From assembly GCA_013399695.1 (NCBI GenBank), contig VXAU01002231.1:1040085-1104084 (forward strand): a stretch of 64,000 nt of DNA. The letters run 5' to 3'. The notes under the pieces were generated by a model, which saw only the letters and a program-made list of their open reading frames with translations, searched no databases and was not told the origin of the DNA. The translations under genes and the position numbers were made by a program. Below, piece by piece: positions 1 through 12,535 of the stretch (position 1 is its first letter; the number at the start of each line of letters is the position of its first letter). The DNA comes from Formicarius rufipectus. Its lineage: Eukaryota; Chordata; Aves; Passeriformes; Formicariidae.

Positions 1-2544
1 AAGATATTACACTATGTAGAATCAAATGTGGAGAAGATACAGCCATATCTAAACAGGAAGCTGCAGTTGTGTGGATATAATTATTACACTAAAAGAATCC
101 ACAAACATATTTTAAATTCTGTAACGTATGTATAGAATTGCATTAGATATATATCCAAAACTTGACAATTGCAACAAAGAATTGGCAGCAGACGATTTCA
201 GAAAAATACTCATGTCTGTGTATGAAGTATTTTTTTTCTATTTTAGTCTGTGCATGGTTTTAGAATTGCTTTCATTTGCTTGCTCATGCAGACAATTTTG
301 TGATTTCATCTGAAAACAATCATGCTGAATTTCAAGGAAGAAGTAAAGGTATTTCATTGCAGAGGGGAGAGGGAGAAGTCACTTCAAAATGCAAACAGCA
401 GTATTTCTCTAAATAGCGCATAATAGGAGTGTTGCATACCTTTATCTGATGATGATCAGTTGCTTTATCCCTCAGAGACTTAAGAGCAGTGATCCTGGTA
501 CTTGACAACAAGCCATTCAGTCATTGGTCTGTTCTTGATTGTTCTGGTCTGTCTATAATTGTGTGTATGCGTGCACATACAGCTCACAGGGTTGGTGATT
601 ATGTACTGTTTCAGGGGTCAGTCTTGTGAATCCAGAGCCCTTATTTCCACCTTGGAGGACAGGCTATTTAATGTCCAAAAAAATTCTGCAAGCTATTTTT
701 TTTCCTTTCATTCACTGTGGATCTGGTTAGGTGTGTACGCTGAATGTATGAAAATACTTCTGGTGGGATGTGATAAGTGACTGTTTGAGAATCGTGCACT
801 TTTCCTTCTGAAATAGGTTACATGGATTTTGTAAGACTAGCTTGGTGTATACAACTCTAAATGAATGCAAACTTTCAGTTTCCATAGAAATAAGTATAGA
901 ATGCATTTAAAAACTTTGAATCATGTCCCTATTTAATACTATCAAAAGAGATTTAACAGTAATGTAAATATGCCTGCTGAAGTTGCAAGTTACTTGCTGC
1001 TTTATTGCTATTTAACATTTTTCAGTGTCTGGAAGTTTTTGTATGTGCATTGTTTCTCTGATTTTTTAAAAGAATCATTGCAGCTGTATAGTAGATAAAA
1101 CTGAACATTCATTTCATGTGTGTCTGAAGCAAAGACAGTGCAAAACTGCTCAGACATTACAGGGAAAAAATGGAAAAGCTTTGCCAGAGCACCATACTGG
1201 GAATTGTCTGGGTGTTATTTGAGTTGGTGACTGTGTATGGAAAAGTAAAAAGAAAGTACAAATAAAGAGAGGTGTGGAAGTTCACCACCGTGACTTGATC
1301 AGCGCAGGTTTTCCTGGTGTCTGTGTTATCCTTCTGCTATATCCTAATGCATGTTGAAATCCTGGAAGAAATGTCTGGCAAGCAGTTTGTGATTAAAGTG
1401 GAGCCTGTCATTCAGAAACTAAATCCAAAAAGAAGAGGGTTATTTATAAAAGCAGACAGTAAGTCAATGAGGTCAGCATTTCTTCTGTAGTAACTAAGGC
1501 TATATGTAAATTGATAATGTTCCATTCCTTTTAGGATATGGAAAGTTTTGCAGAAGCCTCTTTTCATTAATCAATATTGCTAAACTAATATTGCACAGAC
1601 ACTGAGCAGTTTAAGTGAGAAAGGCAAGCTTACAATAGTTAATGCTATGTGCTTTTTCCTTCTCAAGCACTCACAACCATCTCTCTAATTTTAACCTGCT
1701 TGCACGCCAAAATTCTTTAAATTTGAACACACATGGCAATCCTTACAGTCTCAGGAAAATATATGAGCATACCAGTGTCTCAAGAAGGTGGTATGTCATG
1801 GTAGGGGAAGTCCAGATTTTCCTTAGAGAAATAATTACATAAACTTGTAGTTGTGATTACATTCTAGACCATTTTAATATTATTTTTTATTATTTCTGTT
1901 CAATAAAGATTTTGTATCTTTGCAATAGATTTTATGGTTCCGGTTTCTTCAGTGTCAGCTAGGTAAGTGGTCAGAAAAAAATCTGAACTATTATGACTGA
2001 TTATAAGTTTAAAGCAGGCATGGGCATAAATATGGTAATGCTGATGTCCTAACCAAGTACTTGATATCTGAAGACTGTATCTAGATGAAGAACAAAATCT
2101 GAATTTACAGGGCTAAAGTATGCATAGTAAGAGAAGCTTATCTATTTCTGTAATTCAGGAGACTTAAGATTCAAATCAGGTTTCAGATCTATTGAAAAAC
2201 TTACCAAAGAATTTCATAATGTCAGAGTAGACATCAGTGGAATATGAACTGGTAAATTCATCCACCCTGCAGTGAAAAGTGCTCTTCAGAGTACCAGAGT
2301 ACCACTTGTAAGTCAAAGTTTGAAAGCCTAGTTTTTGAAGGTGAAATATTTAGAGCAGAATGTAGAGGAAGCCTCCAGGTGAAGGATATGAGTAATAACT
2401 GGCTTTTTTGGTTCAGGAATAGCAGGTACTCTTTCTGTAACTGTTATAAAACTATTGGACAGCTGAGGGTTTCAAACAGCAAAGATATTTCTTGTTAGAA
2501 CATAGAGTAGGAAGATATGGGAAGTCACTGTGGGAATGGATTAA
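1..2544. other. No feature seen
   Basis: AT-rich intronic-type DNA. Short open frames lack codon bias, splice context or recognisable protein similarity. Confidence 0.6.
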
Positions 2545-2606
2545 GAATATAACTGATAAGACCTTGAACTGATGGAGAATGTAACTGATAAGACCTTGAA
2601 CTGATG
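2545..2606 (+). repeat. Two tandem 30-bp copies at the LTR edge
   Basis: Copies at 2545-2574 and 2577-2606 share the core AACTGATAAGACCTTGAACT and differ at one base. They are two bases apart. The second copy overlaps the proposed 5' end of the LTR. Confidence 0.9.
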
Positions 2607-2897
2607 CTTTAATATTGTGTAAAATGTATGTTTATCTTTGCCATGTATTTCCCCCCTCTGGAATCCATGTTTTCCCCTTCCCAGAATCCATTTGTACCAC
2701 TTCCCCGAATCCATGTGCCTTTCCCAGAGAGTCCTTTTGGCGCTCCAAGACCACTCACCATGGAACAAGAGGGGCGTGACCCACCTTTCTGCCTGAAACC
2801 TTTCCCCGCCTATATGTTAATCCCCTCATCCCTGTTGGCCCAAAGCCACACAATACCTTTTCCCCCCATTGGAGAATCTGAACCCCCTCCAAGGGAC

Positions 2898-2905
2898 TAT
2901 AAAAA
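2898..2905 (+). promoter_or_regulatory. TATA box inside the LTR
   Basis: TATAAAAA lies 15 bases upstream of the AATAAA signal. This places it as the LTR core promoter, pointing in the same direction as MMP16. Confidence 0.55.
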
Positions 2906-2919
2906 GTCCCTGCTTCCTG

Positions 2920-2925
2920 AATAAA
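2920..2925 (+). terminator. Poly(A) signal inside the LTR
   Basis: AATAAA is followed by a CT-rich run and then a GT-rich stretch (about 2958-2981), the normal layout of a cleavage and polyadenylation site. It is on the sense strand of MMP16. Confidence 0.55.
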
Positions 2926-3989
2926 CGCTCTCTCTCTGCTCGGACCTTCCCCAAGCTGTTGTGGTGTCTTTGTCCTTTGCCCAGGGCTCTGGCACCACGT
3001 GGCCAGGGGGGCAACCAGGGGAGAGCACCCCCTCCCCCTCTCCTAGATGCATGGACTAAAAGCCTAGCCTAGGAGCCTAATTCATATCGTGGAGGCCATC
3101 CCACCACCCAACACACCAACGAGGCTCATCACCCCACATATCCAACCCAGATAAGTCACTGCAAGTGAAATAAGCTTGCATTACAAAGACAAATTTATTA
3201 AGACTGAGCTCCAACAGTTCCACATCATTCAGGGTTCACTATTGGAGTATGTTGTAATTCGGGCATCTGTCTGGAACAGAAGCTGACAATTGTGTTTGCT
3301 GATAACAATGAACTGCTTCACAAAATAGTCTGAAACTTACTCAGTAAGCTTCTACTGTGATAGTAGCCAGGGCCCCATTGAAACCAAATGAATTGGTTTG
3401 GATGTTCTGAGTCAGTTCAGATGGGAAAGCTCAGCATTCAGTTTCAAAGGCCATGAAGTAGTCTAGGTTTGACAAAAGATACACCACCTTGGAAAGTAAG
3501 AGATGTCTAGTATCAGATCTCAGGAACTCTCCTAGGGAATGTTCCCACAACTTCATGCAGTGGTTAGTCTAATTAGCTGTGGCACTTCTATAGTGCAACT
3601 ATATTGCCTCCAGTATTTGAGCTAGCTTGTGTAACTTCACTGGCAGCATTACATCCTGCTGACACTGGTTGGAATTCATCTTACTGCCTATGCAAAATAA
3701 AAGCATTACAGCTCAGAACAAGACTGCATGGAGATTCTGGTGGCCAGGTAAAAATACAAGCAGAAGATCAGGAGTCTATTTTCATTAAAATCGTTTCCCC
3801 TGTTGATGTGACTCACTGTTTTCTGCTGACATGCTTTCCTGTGCTCACCATGCCGTACCTTCCCATTGTATCACAGCAGAACAGCTGGGCCCTTGATTAT
3901 TACTGAGTAATGCATGGATTGGTTAATGCCAGCTTCCAACAGTACGAAACCAAGAGGGGCAACTCTTCCACTGATTGTTTTGTATTGGT

Positions 3990-4273
3990 ATGTCTGTCAT
4001 GACAGGACTAGGAGTAATGGGTACAAACCAAAAGAGGAGAAATTTAGGATAGATATTAGAAAGAAAATCATTAATGTGAGGTGGTGAGATACTGAAATAG
4101 GTGGCTCAGGGAGATTGTGGATGCGCCAACGTTGTCAGTGTTCAAGGCCAGGTTGGATACGGCCTTGAGCAACATGGTCTAGTGGGAGGTGTCCCTGCCC
4201 ATGGCAGGTGGGGTTGAGACTGTCTGATCTTTAAGGTCCATTCCAACCCTTAGTATTCTATTATTCCATGATT
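3990..4273 (+). mobile_element. CR1 LINE, 3' fragment
   Basis: The block ends with the typical CR1 3' sequence: the CAAGGCCAGGTTGGAT stretch, then GATCTTTAAGGTCCATTCC and a run of degenerate TATTCTAT-type octamers. The 5' side is truncated, as is usual. No usable reverse transcriptase frame remains. Confidence 0.9.
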
Positions 4274-7200
4274 TTCTCTTAGTTTAGACTTATCATGAAG
4301 AGTTATTTGGTGATTGTGCAGTCAGCCCCACAGCTGTGCACAGGAATTCCCCCTCCCCTCCCACATAAGTCAGGGAGGTTTGAATGCAGTTGTTATAAAC
4401 AAGCCCTCGTGGGGAGAAACAACATTTCCTGGGATCAGCATTATTTACCTTGATATCAAACTTCTTTCCCAGTATCTGTCAAATCCACCTTTCCTTGGTC
4501 TACCAGTTTAAATAGAAAAGAAGACTCCTGATTGCATCTTCCTTCACTGGACCTGTCAAACAAATGTCACCAGTTGATGAGATTAGCAGAAGCTTGATAT
4601 CCATCCCTCGTTGTTGGAAAAATCTGAATAATTATAGTTTTCTGGCGCAGGTTTGCTCAGTTCTTTCTTCTCCATCTTTGTTACTCATTCTTTCTTTTTT
4701 TTATTTTCTTCCTACTCTTTAACCAAGAGTTTCTGTTCTACTTCTAAGTAGAGATCAGTGTTGTTGGCTCTTACTGTGTGATCTTGTTTACATACAACAG
4801 TGACAGTGTTAGGGTAAAAACATTAGCACATCCAACAAAGCTTAGTATTCTGCCTCCCAGCACCCATCTCTGATTCTTTTTATCCTCCATTGAGAACAAA
4901 CTGGAAAAAAAACAGTCACAGATGGAAATAGGAATTATAGGGAAGAAGGTTTATAAAAAACATTCAAGTAGGAAAAAAAGACCTAGAGAATTCTCTTCAA
5001 AATTAAAGGCAATGCCAAAAAGCTAAGTCTAATTGACCTCTTTTAATGTATTAACTTCTAAGTTTAGACCAAAAAGCATAAAGACCTTATGTTCACACTG
5101 AGAATGAGGGTGAGCAATCTCTGTCAGTGGCTGAAATGGGAAAAGAGTGGCCCTCCTATTTCATCATAATCACATTTGTTGCTTGGGTATGTTTCATTCG
5201 GCATGGCTTGAGAGGTAATTAAACTAAGACGTTATTTAAAGATTTTATTTGATCCTTTTAGATATCAACTTACTTAGCAATTGTTATATTGAATGAAGAT
5301 GTGTTACTTTTTCATTACTGATGATTAGTTACGGAGTGACTGTACTGCATGAAGCCCATTGGGACACAAGTGGCAGTTTTCAGGCAGGAAGTAACTACTG
5401 ACCCATTACATGATTTAGTGATAGTAGACAATGTGTAGTAGCATACTGTGATTTCAGACATGAAAACAACTTCCTTCTCTGTTTTCCCTTTTAAGAAAAT
5501 ATCCAAAAAGCATTCTGACATATGAATGAGAATTCAGGTGGAATGTTAACACTTGAATTGAAAGAGAGTTCTTCAAAAGCCCTGCTGAGGGTTGATCACT
5601 TACCTGTGAAGGTCTGAAGATTATGTAATTTTTGTGGAGGATACTCAGGAGCTATAACCCCGTTGAGGTTACTGGAGCTTCTCAAATGATGAGTCCTTAA
5701 ACTTTGTAATCTCCTCAGTGATCAATTTAGTAGGCAGGCTTGAGGAAATTCAGATGTTTAAAATTAGGGGATCTCTTTTATAATCAGTGCAATTTCTTTT
5801 GCTCTAAACAGACAAATGGAAATAGTCTGTTAGGTAGATATTGATTAGAGGAAATAATTCTGATTTTCAGAATGTTAGTCAAAGGCAATCCTGGGAGTGA
5901 AAAAATCTACTATGTTCTAAGACTGTTTTATCTGATGCCAAAAGCTAACGCAACTTTTACAGGAGTTGAGAAAACTCTGAAAATACTTCCCCTGCTTAAA
6001 CAGGATTAGATGACCTTGAGTTGTATTTTATGCGTTAAGAGACATGATTAGAGTCAAGGCCTTTAAAGATAAAAACATTTAATGAGAAGCAGTATGAAAT
6101 TTGACTTTCTGGTTTTCTGGATAATCCATCTCTTATAATTCTGAAAAATAATTTCAAGTACTTGATGAACACAGTTTGGTCAAGTGGTTTTCACACATCA
6201 GTGAACAATGTTAGAAGCAGTCATAGTATATTAAATTTGAGATTACAAAACACAAGAGACCAATATCATTGATTAAACCCTGTTGCTTAAGAACATGAAA
6301 TCACTGCAGAAATTTCTAAAACAAATCTCTAATATGGTCCAGTCTTGGGCTACCTCTGTCAGTAGAGCTATCATTTTGGATGCAGACAGCTCTTGGAAGA
6401 TGTAGTACTCTGAAGAAATTTTTATTATATTGTTAATTTTATTACTTCATTGAGAGCATTTCCTGCTAAGTACTTTTAGTGTAGGACGGGACAAAGTAAG
6501 AGCCAGTTGGACCTTTTTTTTATTATTATTTTAGGAAAGAACACGTGTCAGAAAACACTTACTTGCTAAACCAGAAAAATTTCTAGTGTGTATTTTCTTC
6601 TGCACTTTCTTTCTCCTGTCATAAAGACTCCCATGAAACAGAGGCTGAGTTTATTTTTCATGTCAGTGTTTCTTTGGATAAATCAGGCTGGTGATAGGTA
6701 GTCTCCTTCTAATGAAGGTTAAAGACCTAAATACATATCATTCTTCCTTAATTTTGTGATATTAATATTCTCTACTTAGATACATAATGTAATATTAGAA
6801 AATAATAAAAGTCATAATCGATGGCAAACCTTGTATGGAAAAAAAGAATGCTGGTATTTGGTTTATTGCAATAAATTTTAATGATTTCATTCTTCTTTGG
6901 TGCATGATTGAGACAGGAACTTTGTTGGAAAGCATCTTGCTCTTGATGTATTACCACTTTTTTTTCAGTGCATATCAGCAACATTTCTGCTAACTAATCC
7001 AATGATGCAATGGGAGATGGTGCCTACCAGAAACACTTATCCCACTGGAAGGTCCTTTGTTCTAAAAGACTGCAGTTCATAACAGAAATTGCTGAGTTAA
7101 TTTGTGCTCCTTTAGTATTTGTTGAAGGTTCACTGCTGTGAACACATTCTGAATTTATAGCATGGCTGCTATGGATGGTGCTGCTTACATTACTGCATTC

Positions 7201-10200
7201 TAGCTAATAGAATAACTCCAAAACACAATAGCACTTAGTTGATAACTGAGGTTTACATTGATGTTATTATTATTTTCATTGAATTTATTCATTCCACTGA
7301 CATTGGCATGATAAGGAACCAAAGAGTTTCAAGAGACGCCACTCTATTTGCTAGTTATAATTTCTTTTTAAAAGCAATATAGTCCTCTAAAAAAAGGATC
7401 AACTTAGGCTGTAGCTCTTAATATATTGACTTACAAGGTGCCTGTCACGTGTAATGATAAATCCCTATATTTATCTCACCCTGTCAGTGTTCCATGAGGC
7501 TGCTTATGGTGAAATCACTTAATCATTTGTTTTATAACAGAAAGGCTAAGAGCAGAAGGTGTTATTACATCAGATAAAGTGTTGCTATGTACTGCAGATG
7601 CCATGTGAGTACAAGATACACAGTCTATGGGGACATCCTCCCATATGGTCTGTGGTAAGCTAAACTCTTGGCTGATGCCCACTATATTTTGCATTTTTCT
7701 GTAAGTGAATGTAAATGCTGATTTGTAAAATCTGAGTAATCATATATTTAAAATTTATCTTCTAGATGGCTGTTTGGATGTTGATTTTTGCAAGCTCTCT
7801 AAGATATTTAGTTACTTTTCTTTCATGTCCACTGAAATTGAAAATGCGTATGAATCCTAAAAGGATAAAATAGAATTGTATTTTTACAAGGGGCAAGTTT
7901 TCATTCCACACTCTGTTTTAGTATTGAGGTTTTATGTTCAAAATATTGCTGCACATTGCATTTCTATGCCTGAATCTTGACATGCTTCTATTAGTTCAAT
8001 ATAAGTGATGGCAGCTGCAGAATTTTATGTAATCTGGTAGGATTTCACTTCTCTGACTGAATCTTTCAGACTTATCTACACATGTTTATTTTAGATTGTT
8101 CAGAATATGATCAGTAGTCAGGTTTTTTATAAGTAGATAGCCAAAAATAGACTGCTTTGCCTTATTCTTGGGTTTGCTGTGTTTGCATTTTCTTTTTTTT
8201 TTTTTTTTTTCTGACTTGAGTACCTTAACAGGAATATATTGCAAGGAGTTGTCTGATTCTAATATTTTACAGAGTGCTAGATATTTAAATAATAGCTGCC
8301 TTCCATCACTGTAGTTGATAAAAGAATAAATAAGAATAAACATCTACCTAATGAAACATGCCATTAGGAAACAGTTTTTGATATTGTGCTTGATTTTATT
8401 ATTTTCAATAGAAATGTGCTGAGATTTTTAAAAAAGGGAAAAAAGTATTGCAAGCAACTCTCAAATTCCATCACAGTTTTCATGAGCTAATATTGGCTTT
8501 ATCTACTGTTTGAATTTCCGGTTAGCATCACATATTCTAGCTAGCATTCACTATGTGAATGGTGAGTTTTGAGAAGTGTCTGAAATGTTTTTTCTTGTGA
8601 CTGAAGCAAATTTTTTGATCTGAGAAGAGAAGGTATTTGAGGGAGAATTCCCATGGCCCTACCTTGCTTTGATGAAATGAACTGCCTCATTTAAAGTTAA
8701 CTAATGTATTTTCCTGTAAGAAGATAAAGGCAGAGTTAAAAGTCTAAAGAAAGGGTGATTTTACTTCTCATCCCAAGATTTAAAAATATTTTTATTCTAA
8801 ATAGGCATAACTAATTTTTTCACTGTTACATCTAGAAATTACTAACATGTTCTAAAATATTAAAAAAGCTCACTATGGCTTCCTATTTGTTTTGTTTGTT
8901 TTTGTTGATTGTTTTTTTTTCTTTTTGTTCTTCCCTTTTTCTGTTCTTTGCTTTCTGCCATTATTTGTTTACTTTACTCCTTTTTCCACAGAACTTGACC
9001 TAAAATTCTACTCTCAGAATGCTTTTGTAACTGTTCTGTGCTCCCAAACCATCTGCCTTCTCTTTCCCTTTGCTTCCTCAACTTTACTTCTCAATCTTTA
9101 TTCTTCTATTGTATTTCCAGTCTCATTGTCCACGTCCCTCCATGGACACTGTCCCATTAGCTCCCTTATTCTGTTCTCCATTTGCAAAACCATGTCCCAG
9201 CTGATGGAGTTTTGATAACATCTCAAATGAGAATATGGGAAGAAGCAATAGCAGAACATACCCTGCATGACTGCAGGCACAGCAGGTGAAGCAGATATCA
9301 AAGCATAGCAGAAAAATGTTTAAGAAAAGTAAGCACTCCACAGGTAGGTCTGGCAAAAGCTATTTCAGTAATACATTAGAATATAAATATATGCTTAAAA
9401 TTTTAGAATAGACACACTTCTGAAAAAAGATTTATGGGGAAGTGGTGAAGAGAAAGCCTTTGTGTTAAAGTCATCCATATAAACTAAAGGGAAACGTGCA
9501 GTTCTGCATATTTTCTTGGTCTGTGACAGCAGTAGTCAACGTGCAGCACTTATCCCAGAACTGACCGGCTAAAAGCAGCTGTAACTGAACCTCTGTCCTT
9601 AATTTATCTTGAGTGGGATGAACTGTGGCTGATGAGCTACTGAAGAAGTGTAATCCCATGGTACCAGCTAGATAAAGCTATTACTCTAAGATTTACTATT
9701 TGAAACATTTTTGTCTGTGACTTCTGAGTCAAATGCGTGTAATTCAGAGATGGACTGCAGTTTTATAAATGTGGCTTCCTCCTATCCTGCTACAAAATGA
9801 AATACCCTGGACCAGCTCCAGTTTTCTAATCAAACAAATAAATTACATGGAAGATTCTATTACAATTTTTAATATGCTGGGCTCTTTAGACAAAGCTGTT
9901 TTTTAAAAAAATTAATATTGTCACAAAGGAGCGTACGTACAAGAAATTTTGTAGTGAAATAGCACCGCTGTAAAGACAGGATTCTTTGCAATAACAAAAC
10001 TCAGGGACTATCCTTAAGGTCACTATGTCGTCCTGTTCCAAATGCCTTTGAAGATCTGTATCTACAAGTAACTAGAACGACGTATTTGTGGGTAAATTAT
10101 GCCTTACCTTTTTCTTCCTCTCTGTCTTACTAAAAGTCAGACTCTTCAGGGCATGAGCACAACAGTGCTCACTTTATTAACAGTACAAGAAACAAACACT

Positions 10201-12452
10201 AACTTTTTATTCAGGTCCTCAAAGGTAATGTGAGCAGACTACTTTGACTGCAGTGTAGCCAGAAGACAGATATTAGTCTGGCATGATATATTGTTATGTA
10301 ATAGTGTGCCAGACATTAAATCAGGCTCTGCCATTGAGTATTATTTTCTGCTGGGTCACAGTCTCCTGAACTGCCTTACCTGTATTAGGTAGCTGTTATT
10401 GTATTATGTTGTAAGGATTTATAAAATTGCTATTTCTTTGGAGTACACATTGGTTTTGGTACTTTGCTTGTTATGCTGATGCAGCTGAAAAGCAATCACT
10501 ATTCCTAGAGCTATGCAACTATCAGTCAAGTGGTGATAGTACGCAGACAGAGATGTATGAGAACAAACATCAAGACACTGTGCAACTTAAAGTTACTCTT
10601 GTTAAACAAATGCAGACATACAAATTTCACTTCTGTTCAGGGCATAAGGAGAAAACCTAATATTTTCCAAATATATATCAGTGTAAATATGTGAAAATGT
10701 ATCTTTGTGTTCTCTTGCGGTGTGTTAACAGTTTCTAATGGGTTGTTGCAGTCAGTGCACTGGAAAACATGAACATGTATTGATCATTTTCTTTCCTAAA
10801 AAGGATAGAAAAGTACTGCTAAATAGAAAATATTTTTCCTTAAAATTCTTTGCAGATATTTGAAATTCTTTATTTCTGAGTGTATAGGTTTCTGAGAATG
10901 TGGAGTTCAAAGCACGGTTTATGCACTTGACTGAAATTAGACAATAAAGGGAAGCAAGTCATATTTGATGGGTAATGGGATTGATCTGAATGACCTCTAG
11001 TCTAGTCTTTGAAAGTGCTTTGTATGATGTGTGCTCAGATACTAGAACCATGATAATATAATAAAGTGGGTATCATTTTCTGAGAAATTTATCTGTAGTG
11101 TGAGCAATTGATGGAAACACCATTTGCAAAGCATAAATTATACTCTAAAATAAATACCTCAGCTTAAAGAGTGATATAGGGCTCTTAGATCTGAAATGAT
11201 TTGCAAATTCAGGATGGTATCACTTGCAGCATAACTGATCTATATACTACTATATGAGGAATTAAGACTGTTCTTTGTCTTGTAATGCAAACACCCATTT
11301 CTCCCTGTCATTTTGAAACTAAAAGGCTTTGTAATTTAGTATGAGATTCAAACAGATCTATAGGCAGATTTATATGTCCTCTGTGGGATGATGATCAAAT
11401 GTTAATATGACAAAGAGTTAGTTCACATAATGTCAATCATAAGTCTAACCCTTTAGTTTCATAGTTCATGGAAAGATGCTTTACAAAATATGGTACCATT
11501 TTTTACAGAAGCATTTACACAGTTCCATCAGGAAGCTATCATGGGAGGAGAGTGCAGATTCAGCACATTCTCATTTAAAGGTATTATGCGTATGATAGCT
11601 TACAAAAAGGCCACTCTATTGCAAATGGTTTCTTTACTGTTTTGTTTGTTTGTTTGTTTGTTTTTTCCCTCTATTGGAGGGGCTGGTATTTATGCTAATT
11701 AGAGAAGATTTTTTTCTTAACCCTTAAGTAAGAAAAATCCTTTTTTTCCTCTTCAGAGAAACCATAACTGTAGAACACATTCACATTGCACACACATACT
11801 ACAAAGCATTAATTTCTTTCTTTTTGAAACACTTTATCCACTCTTCTTTCTTTCCACCATTTACTTTTCACCCAGCACTCTGTGAAACAGTGAGCCAGCA
11901 GCTTCTGAGTAATTCTCACTTTTATTATTTCTTTTTTAACACATTTTGCATAGTCAAATAAAAAGAATATTTTAGAAATGGAGTATAAAGAAAAGAGGTA
12001 TGTTCCTGGAATACTGGAGTTTGGAAGAGAAATTTATGTTCCTAACAGTGACTAAAACTGAATTCAAATGTTTCAAAATGTTCTGTAAACATAAATGAGT
12101 TAAATCTTTTGTGGAATGGCTGTGCAAAAATATTGTGAACATTTTTGGACTGAACTGCAATACATGACCTTTCCTTCCAACTATGTACCTGTGTGCTTGA
12201 GAGTTATGATAAAAGGAAGATATTTACATTTTCAATAATGTAAATTTCTAAAACTTTCAAAGCACGTGGCTGATGTTATTCTCCATTTTTAAACAGCCAA
12301 ACTGAGAAGTGTAGCTCCTCTGAGGTAATTTTGTGTTATTTAGTTCCTTACTAAAGAAGGAGCATAGTCAAAGATTCAGGAAACTTTTGGGTGACTTTTC
12401 TATACTATGCAGTAATGCAAAACTCAGAAGAGTAGTTTTGGACCAAATTATT
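4274..12452. other. No gene or clear repeat seen, apart from a poly(T) run
   Basis: About 8 kb of unique-looking AT-rich sequence. Open frames on either strand are short and compositionally random. The small T-rich frame near 8.9-9.2 kb is a pyrimidine-rich stretch, not a membrane protein. Confidence 0.55.
8191..8212 (+). repeat. Poly(T) run
   Basis: About 20 T with one C. It could be the tail of a - strand retroposed sequence, but no element is recognisable next to it. Confidence 0.85.
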
Positions 12453-12535
12453 GAGTCATAAAATCATAGAATATTTTGGGTTGAAAGAGATCTTTAAAGG
12501 TCATCTAGTTCAATGTTTCATTCTAGCTCAGTTAC
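12453..12535 (-). mobile_element. CR1 LINE, short 3' tail
   Basis: Read on the - strand, this is the last part of CR1 with terminal ATTCTATGATT-like octamers and the GACCTTTAAAGATCTCTTT stretch. Similarity fades after about 80 bases. The element may extend further toward 12.8 kb, but I cannot support that. Confidence 0.8.

Larger units (their letters stand above)
2580..3110 (+). mobile_element. Retroviral-type LTR, probably solo
   Basis: This block is clearly more GC-rich than its surroundings. It has the order expected of an LTR: a C-rich upstream part, a TATA box (2898-2905), a poly(A) signal only 15 bases later (2920-2925), then a CT-rich and GT-rich stretch (about 2926-2981) as expected downstream of a cleavage site. 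A TG dinucleotide at 2580 is a plausible 5' end. The 3' end is unclear, somewhere near 3060-3110, where a CCAACA occurs at about 3100. No gag, pol or env reading frame follows, so I read it as a solo LTR of an avian endogenous retrovirus. I could not define target-site duplications, and I do not assign a class. Confidence 0.6.

Noticed and set aside
10310..10385. Possible MIR-like fragment around GGCTCTGCCATTGAG
   Set aside because: Resemblance covers too few bases to separate it from chance.
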